Positions 6,481 to 9,121 of a stretch of DNA of 9,121 bases are shown here, piece by piece; position 1 is the first letter of the stretch; every line of letters begins with the position of its first letter. This DNA is from Oscillospiraceae bacterium (GTDB lineage: Bacteria > Bacillota > Clostridia > Oscillospirales > UBA929). The notes beneath the pieces were generated by a model, which worked only from the letters and a program-made list of their open reading frames with translations, was not told the origin of the DNA and did not search any database. Location of the stretch: the NCBI GenBank assembly GCA_031289065.1, contig JAITQI010000015.1:1-9121 (forward strand), given 5' to 3'. Made by a program: the position numbers and the translations under genes.

Positions 6481-7496
6481 TCGTACGTCAGCCCCAAATG
6501 CTCATAGGCCCGGCGGGTGACGCAGCGCCCTCGGGGGGTGCGGTTGAGAAACCCGATTTGCAGCAGGAAGGGCTCGTAAACGTCCTCGAGCGTGATGGAT
6601 TCCTCCCCGATGGTGGCCGCCAGCGTGTCCAGCCCCACCGGGCCGCCGGTAAAGTTGTCGATGATAGAGCGGAGCATCCGGCGGTCGATGGCGTCCAGCC
6701 CCAGGCCGTCGATCTCCAGCATCCCCAGCGCCTGGTCGGCCACCGGGGCGGTGATAACCCCCTCGGCCCGCACCTGGGCATAGTCCCGCACCCGTTTTAG
6801 AATGCGGTTGGCGATACGGGGCGTCCCCCGGGAGCGGCGGGCGATCTCGGCGGCCCCGTCCCCCTCGATGGCGATATCCAAAATGGAGGCGCTCCGGGTG
6901 ACGATGCGGGTCAGCTCCTCTGGCGTGTACAGCTCCAGCCGCAGGACAACCCCGAACCGATCCCGCAGCGGCGCGGTGAGCTGCCCGGCCCGGGTGGTGG
7001 CTCCGATGAGGGTGAACCGGGGCAAATCCAGCCGGATGGAGCGGGCCGACGGCCCCTTGCCCAGGATGATGTCCACGGCGTAGTCCTCCATCGCCGGGTA
7101 CAGCACCTCCTCCACCGCCCGGTTGAGCCGGTGGATTTCGTCCACAAAGAGGATGTCGTGCTCGTTGAGGTTGGTCAGCAGCGCGGCCAGATCGCCCGCC
7201 TTTTCGATGGCCGGGCCGGAGGTCACCCGGATGTTGACCCCCATCTCGTGGGCGATGACCCCGGCCAGGGTGGTCTTGCCCAGCCCCGGCGGGCCGTACA
7301 GCAGCGCGTGATCCAACGGCTCCTTCCGCCCCCGGGCCGCCTCGATGAAGATGGACAGGCTGTCCCGCGCCTTCTCCTGGCCGATATAGTCTCGGAGCGT
7401 CCGGGGACGCAGCGTGGCCTCGGCCTCGTCGTCCAGCGAAGCCGCGGGCGTCACCAACCGCTCCTCGTCGTTCATATCGTCAAATTGGATACCCAT
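6438..7496 (-). CDS. ruvB: Holliday junction branch migration DNA helicase RuvB
   Basis: AAA+ motor that, with RuvA, drives branch migration of Holliday junctions during recombinational repair. Of 352 residues, the core is fully conserved: the N-terminal LRPRTLRDYIGQ (29-40), Walker A GPPGLGKT (68-75), Walker B DEIH (119-122), the GATTRAG sensor/arginine-finger segment (165-171), PLRDRFG (176-182), and the C-terminal winged-helix domain ending RRAYEHLGL. ATG 7496 is preceded by AAGGAGAG (7503-7510) at 6 nt. The normal protein ends near YEHLGL; residues 339-352 are an extension encoded by the short repeat at 6434-6480, which also gives the stop. ruvA lies upstream but is separated by 310 nt instead of being adjacent. 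A convergent terminator follows. Identification is certain. Confidence 0.98.
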   Translation of the reverse strand: MGIQFDDMNDEERLVTPAASLDDEAEATLRPRTLRDYIGQEKARDSLSIFIEAARGRKEPLDHALLYGPPGLGKTTLAGVIAHEMGVNIRVTSGPAIEKAGDLAALLTNLNEHDILFVDEIHRLNRAVEEVLYPAMEDYAVDIILGKGPSARSIRLDLPRFTLIGATTRAGQLTAPLRDRFGVVLRLELYTPEELTRIVTRSASILDIAIEGDGAAEIARRSRGTPRIANRILKRVRDYAQVRAEGVITAPVADQALGMLEIDGLGLDAIDRRMLRSIIDNFTGGPVGLDTLAATIGEESITLEDVYEPFLLQIGFLNRTPRGRCVTRRAYEHLGLTYDDGQTIDNGQLTIN

Positions 7497-7524
7497 GGGC
7501 TTCTCTCCTTACAACATTGTGATA

Positions 7525-7553
7525 GATAATTCACTCGTTCACACAATTTTCAA
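7525..7553 (-). promoter_or_regulatory. Possible promoter for ruvB
   Basis: On the minus strand TTGAAA (7553-7548), a 17-nt spacer, then ATTATC (7530-7525) with TG just before it. It would begin transcription about 20 nt ahead of ruvB and make ruvB independent of ruvA. The match to consensus is moderate. Confidence 0.4.
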
Positions 7554-7571
7554 CGTGTCATAAATACCCGC

Positions 7572-7588
7572 ACACGATATTATCGTGT
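7572..7588. repeat. 17-bp perfect palindrome upstream of ruvB
   Basis: ACACGATA (7572-7579), a central T, and TATCGTGT (7581-7588) form a perfect odd palindrome about 20 bp upstream of the possible ruvB -35. It may be an operator for a dimeric regulator, or the end of a small repeat element. It has no following T-run, so it is not a terminator. It does not match the Firmicute LexA consensus. Confidence 0.6.
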
Positions 7589-7591
7589 CAT

Positions 7592-7792
7592 TCATGGAAG
7601 ATTCCCCTCCGCAACGTGCAAACTTCTATTTCGCAATGCGTTCTGTTCCCCGAACAGCAGCTGGCCGAAGAAGCGGTCAAGATAGCTTTGCGTGGCGGCC
7701 ATCCCGCTTTTGTGGCTTATAGTTCGCTCTGACAAGGGCGTTGCGAAAATACCACGAATGTTTTTCGCCGACGCCAAGTCCGCACGCGGCAT
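7592..7792 (-). CDS. Doubtful 66-codon open frame between ruvA and ruvB
   Basis: ATG 7792 to TGA 7592-7594 gives a 66-residue product beginning MPRADLASAKNIRGIF and containing an aromatic/hydrophobic stretch (YLDRFFGQLLFGEQ). I recognise no domain. There is no clear Shine-Dalgarno ahead of the ATG, and the frame starts 15 nt past the ruvA stop, so coupled translation is possible. It could be a small unknown protein, but a chance frame in an inserted intergenic element is at least as likely. Kept only because it fills most of an unusual gap. Confidence 0.2.
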   Translation of the reverse strand: MPRADLASAKNIRGIFATPLSERTISHKSGMAATQSYLDRFFGQLLFGEQNALRNRSLHVAEGNLP

Positions 7793-7806
7793 TTTACACA
7801 CAACCG

Positions 7807-8415
7807 CTACGCCCTGACCATATTTTTCAGCGCCGCCCGGATGATCTGCTCCACCGTCAGCGCGTCGGTGTCCACGCCCTTGAGGGCATAGGCCGCCTCG
7901 GCAGGCGCGTAGCCCAGCACGCCCAGCGCCGCCCGGGCCTCGTCCAGCTTGCCCATCTCCCGGGGCAGGTCGCCGCCGCCCCCGGCCCAATCCCCGGCAA
8001 GGGAGGCCCCCAGCTGTTTGCCCATCTTGTCCTTGAGCTCCAGCACCACGCGCTGGGCCAGCTTCTTGCCCACCCCGGCCGCGGCGGTCAGCGCCTTCTC
8101 GTCGCCCGACAGCACCGACAGCGCCAACCGTTCCGGCGTGGTCACCGACAGGATGGCCAGCGCCGCCCGAGGCCCCACCCCCGAAATGCCCAACAGCATC
8201 TTGAAGGCCGACAGCTCCTCCTGGGTGGCGAACCCGTACAGCTCAAAAATGCCCTCTCGCACATGCAGATAGGTGTACAGCCGGGCCTCCCGGCCCACGT
8301 CCAGCCCAGACAGCGTGGTCAGGCTGGTATGGCAGGCATACCCTGCCCCCGCCACGTCCACGACGGCCAGATGCGGCTCCTTGTGGGCGATTTTGCCCTG
8401 CAAATAGTAAAACAT
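7807..8415 (-). CDS. ruvA: Holliday junction branch migration complex subunit RuvA
   Basis: Junction-binding tetramer that loads RuvB onto Holliday junctions. The 202-aa product has the three expected domains: an OB fold (1-62; MFYYLQGKIAHK, then YTYLHVREGIFELYGF), paired helix-hairpin-helix motifs (LLGISGVGPRAALAIL, about 74-89, and AAGVGKKLAQRVVLELKDK, about 112-130), a glycine-rich linker (AGGGGD), and domain III (about 153-202; EARAALGVLGYAPAEA, then VEQIIRAAL), which contacts RuvB. I chose ATG 8415, which forms TGATG with the stop of the DUF4177 gene and lies 4 nt from GGAGG; the GTG one codon earlier (8418) is too close to that site. The acidic pin of the OB domain is not clearly visible by eye. 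Function is certain by family. Confidence 0.97.
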   Translation of the reverse strand: MFYYLQGKIAHKEPHLAVVDVAGAGYACHTSLTTLSGLDVGREARLYTYLHVREGIFELYGFATQEELSAFKMLLGISGVGPRAALAILSVTTPERLALSVLSGDEKALTAAAGVGKKLAQRVVLELKDKMGKQLGASLAGDWAGGGGDLPREMGKLDEARAALGVLGYAPAEAAYALKGVDTDALTVEQIIRAALKNMVRA

Positions 8416-8615
8416 CACGCCTCCAGCTTTCTTTTCAGCAGCACAAAGACAAACCGCGACGCGCCGTAGGCCTGGTTGGTGTCAAAGGCGGACACAACCT
8501 CCCAGCCCTGCGCGCCCCAACCGTTCAGCCGTTCGGTGACCTCCTCGGCGTTGAGGACGCCTCCCGTAAAGCCCTTCGTCTCAAAATGCAGCGTTTTGTA
8601 TTCCCACTTGTCCAT
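8415..8615 (-). CDS. DUF4177 small protein
   Basis: A 66-aa protein with the DUF4177 pattern: WEYKTLHF at the N-terminus, a helix ending LNGWGAQGWEVVSAF (the LN-x-x-G-x-x-GWE signature), then a strand FVFVLLKRK at the C-terminus. It is probably a single small alpha/beta domain; the family has no established function. The start ATG 8615 follows AGGGG about 9 nt upstream. Its TGA overlaps the ruvA ATG by one base (TGATG), so it is probably co-translated with ruvA. It sits just downstream of the inverted-repeat element, which may carry its promoter region, though I found no good consensus there. The domain call is fairly sure; any link to recombination is only positional. Confidence 0.8.
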   Translation of the reverse strand: MDKWEYKTLHFETKGFTGGVLNAEEVTERLNGWGAQGWEVVSAFDTNQAYGASRFVFVLLKRKLEA

Positions 8616-8637
8616 GAATGCAACCCCTAAATAACGA

Positions 8638-8760
8638 ATGAAAAATTAAAACTGAAGAATTAAAAATGGCGGAATCGCGTTGCGCCCAATGATCGAACAT
8701 TAAATCCGCCGCGCAGCGGCTCCATAATTTTTCATTCTTCATTCTTAATTTTTAATTTTC
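8638..8760. repeat. MITE-like AT-rich inverted-repeat element
   Basis: A 123-nt non-coding stretch bounded by AT-rich arms. The left arm (8638-8669) and the reverse complement of the right arm (8722-8760) are built from the same words: GAAAAATTAAAA, GAAGAAT and AAAAAT, each ending in TGG. Inside are GGCGGA (8668-8673) pairing with TCCGCC (8705-8710), and a GC-rich hairpin, GCCGC (8708-8712), loop GCA, GCGGC (8716-8720). No transposase is encoded. The right end overlaps the last two codons and the stop of the VanW-family gene. It resembles small palindromic intergenic elements of Clostridia. Confidence 0.6.
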
Positions 8761-9121
8761 AACCGTTTCCCGTCCTTCCGACACAATATACTTCTCATCA
8801 TACATCACCAAGGCGTGGCTGCGCTTGACCAATTCCGTCGCCGTCACCGTCCCGGTCGCCTTGTCCACCGTGTCCCGCCAGACGGCGTTTTCCCGGTACC
8901 AGCCCGCCTCCGTCCGCACAAAACGGGCGTCGCTCTCCCGGATGTGATAGGACAAGGGCAGGGATTTGTCCGCCCGCAGCGCCCCCCGCAGGTGAGCGCC
9001 GTCCACCCAGACCCGAATTTGGAAGGTCGTGTCGGTGTCGTTGCGCAGTTGGTAGTCCAGGTAGTTGTACATGATCGAGGTGCCGGTGCCGAAGGGGATC
9101 ACCCGTCCGAAGTCGGGGAAG
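8752..9121 (-). CDS. VanW-family protein, C-terminal part (5' end beyond window)
   Basis: The frame is open to the window edge, so this is the last roughly 122 residues of a longer protein. Reading inward from the edge it gives FPDFGRVIPFGTGTSI, then MYNYLDYQLRNDTDTTFQIRVW, WVDGAHLRGALRADK, and GWYRENAVWRDTVD. These are the C-terminal hallmarks of the VanW family (as in vanB-type clusters and many Clostridia); the typical R-VPFG and YNYLD-RN-TD pattern is intact. VanW has no established biochemical role. A GTG at 9102 lies inside the conserved block and is not the true start. The TAA stop (8754-8752) and the preceding AAT codon are made of inverted-repeat sequence. No vanH, vanA/B or vanX genes are visible, so this is not evidence of glycopeptide resistance. 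Confidence 0.85.
   Translation of the reverse strand, partial: FPDFGRVIPFGTGTSIMYNYLDYQLRNDTDTTFQIRVWVDGAHLRGALRADKSLPLSYHIRESDARFVRTEAGWYRENAVWRDTVDKATGTVTATELVKRSHALVMYDEKYIVSEGRETVEN

Larger units (their letters stand above)
7497..7806. other. 310-nt gap between ruvA and ruvB
   Basis: No convincing gene lies here, and base composition is lower in GC than the flanking ruv genes. The ruvB-proximal part holds a ribosome binding site, a possible promoter (7525-7553) and a 17-bp palindrome (7572-7588). The ruvA-proximal part holds a 66-codon minus-strand open frame (7592-7792) with no good ribosome binding site. The pair CGTGTCAT occurs twice (about 7554-7561 and 7584-7591). The gap looks like inserted or decayed sequence between two genes that normally adjoin. 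Confidence 0.6.

Noticed and set aside
7525..7545. A LexA/SOS box before ruvB
   Set aside because: One GAAC half-site occurs (minus strand), but the GTTC partner at the right spacing is missing, so the Firmicute consensus is not met.
7741..8469. A 242-codon plus-strand frame across ruvA
   Set aside because: It is antisense to an unmistakable ruvA, and its product is biased in composition with no recognisable motif.
8752..9121. Vancomycin resistance cluster
   Set aside because: Only a VanW-family end is present. This family is widespread in Clostridia without resistance, and no vanH, ligase, vanX or VanRS genes are visible.
1..9121. CRISPR arrays, tRNA genes, transposases or phage genes
   Set aside because: No regularly spaced repeats, no tRNA-like cloverleaf, and no integrase, transposase or phage structural product was found on either strand.

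Overview
The window looks like chromosome from a GC-rich member of the Clostridia, most likely an Oscillospiraceae/Ruminococcaceae-type gut bacterium. This rests on gene content (MecA-type adaptor, QueT-type ECF S component, DUF1538 transporter with a PII-like partner, VanW-family protein), strong purine-rich ribosome binding sites, and short AT-rich intergenic repeats in otherwise GC-rich DNA. It is an inference from family distribution; no rRNA or marker tree is available here.

Layout. On the minus strand at the left, a mecA-like gene runs into tadA with a 4-nt GTGA overlap (51-1048). Diverging from it is a conspicuously AT-richer plus-strand gene (1211-2551) encoding a GT-A-like glycosyltransferase; it looks like a foreign or fast-evolving insert. 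A good promoter and a structured leader, probably a preQ1 riboswitch, precede queT (2728-3279). queT overlaps galU (3276-4145) by ATGA. After a short gap holding a CAATTGTC-type repeat come a duplicated DUF1538 membrane protein (4214-5698) and an overlapping tandem PII-like protein (5685-6335). A hairpin with T-tracts on both sides closes this unit and also serves the convergent ruvB.

The right half is all minus strand. In transcription order it holds the C-terminal end of a VanW-family gene (cut by the window edge), a MITE-like inverted-repeat element (about 8638-8760), a DUF4177 small protein coupled to ruvA by TGATG, a 310-nt gap that separates ruvA from ruvB, and ruvB (6438-7496).

How the genes work together. 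MecA and TadA serve proteolysis and tRNA editing. QueT probably imports the queuosine precursor preQ1 under riboswitch control. GalU makes UDP-glucose for envelope glycans. The DUF1538 and PII-like pair is probably a cation/H+ antiporter-like transporter with its own nucleotide-sensing regulator. RuvA and RuvB drive Holliday-junction branch migration. Points deserving a second look are the AT-rich glycosyltransferase and its promoter/start conflict, the riboswitch candidate with galU coupled downstream, the doubled transporter with a doubled PII-like protein bracketed by related short repeats, and two genes (ruvB and vanW-like) whose last codons and stop are supplied by repeat sequence.
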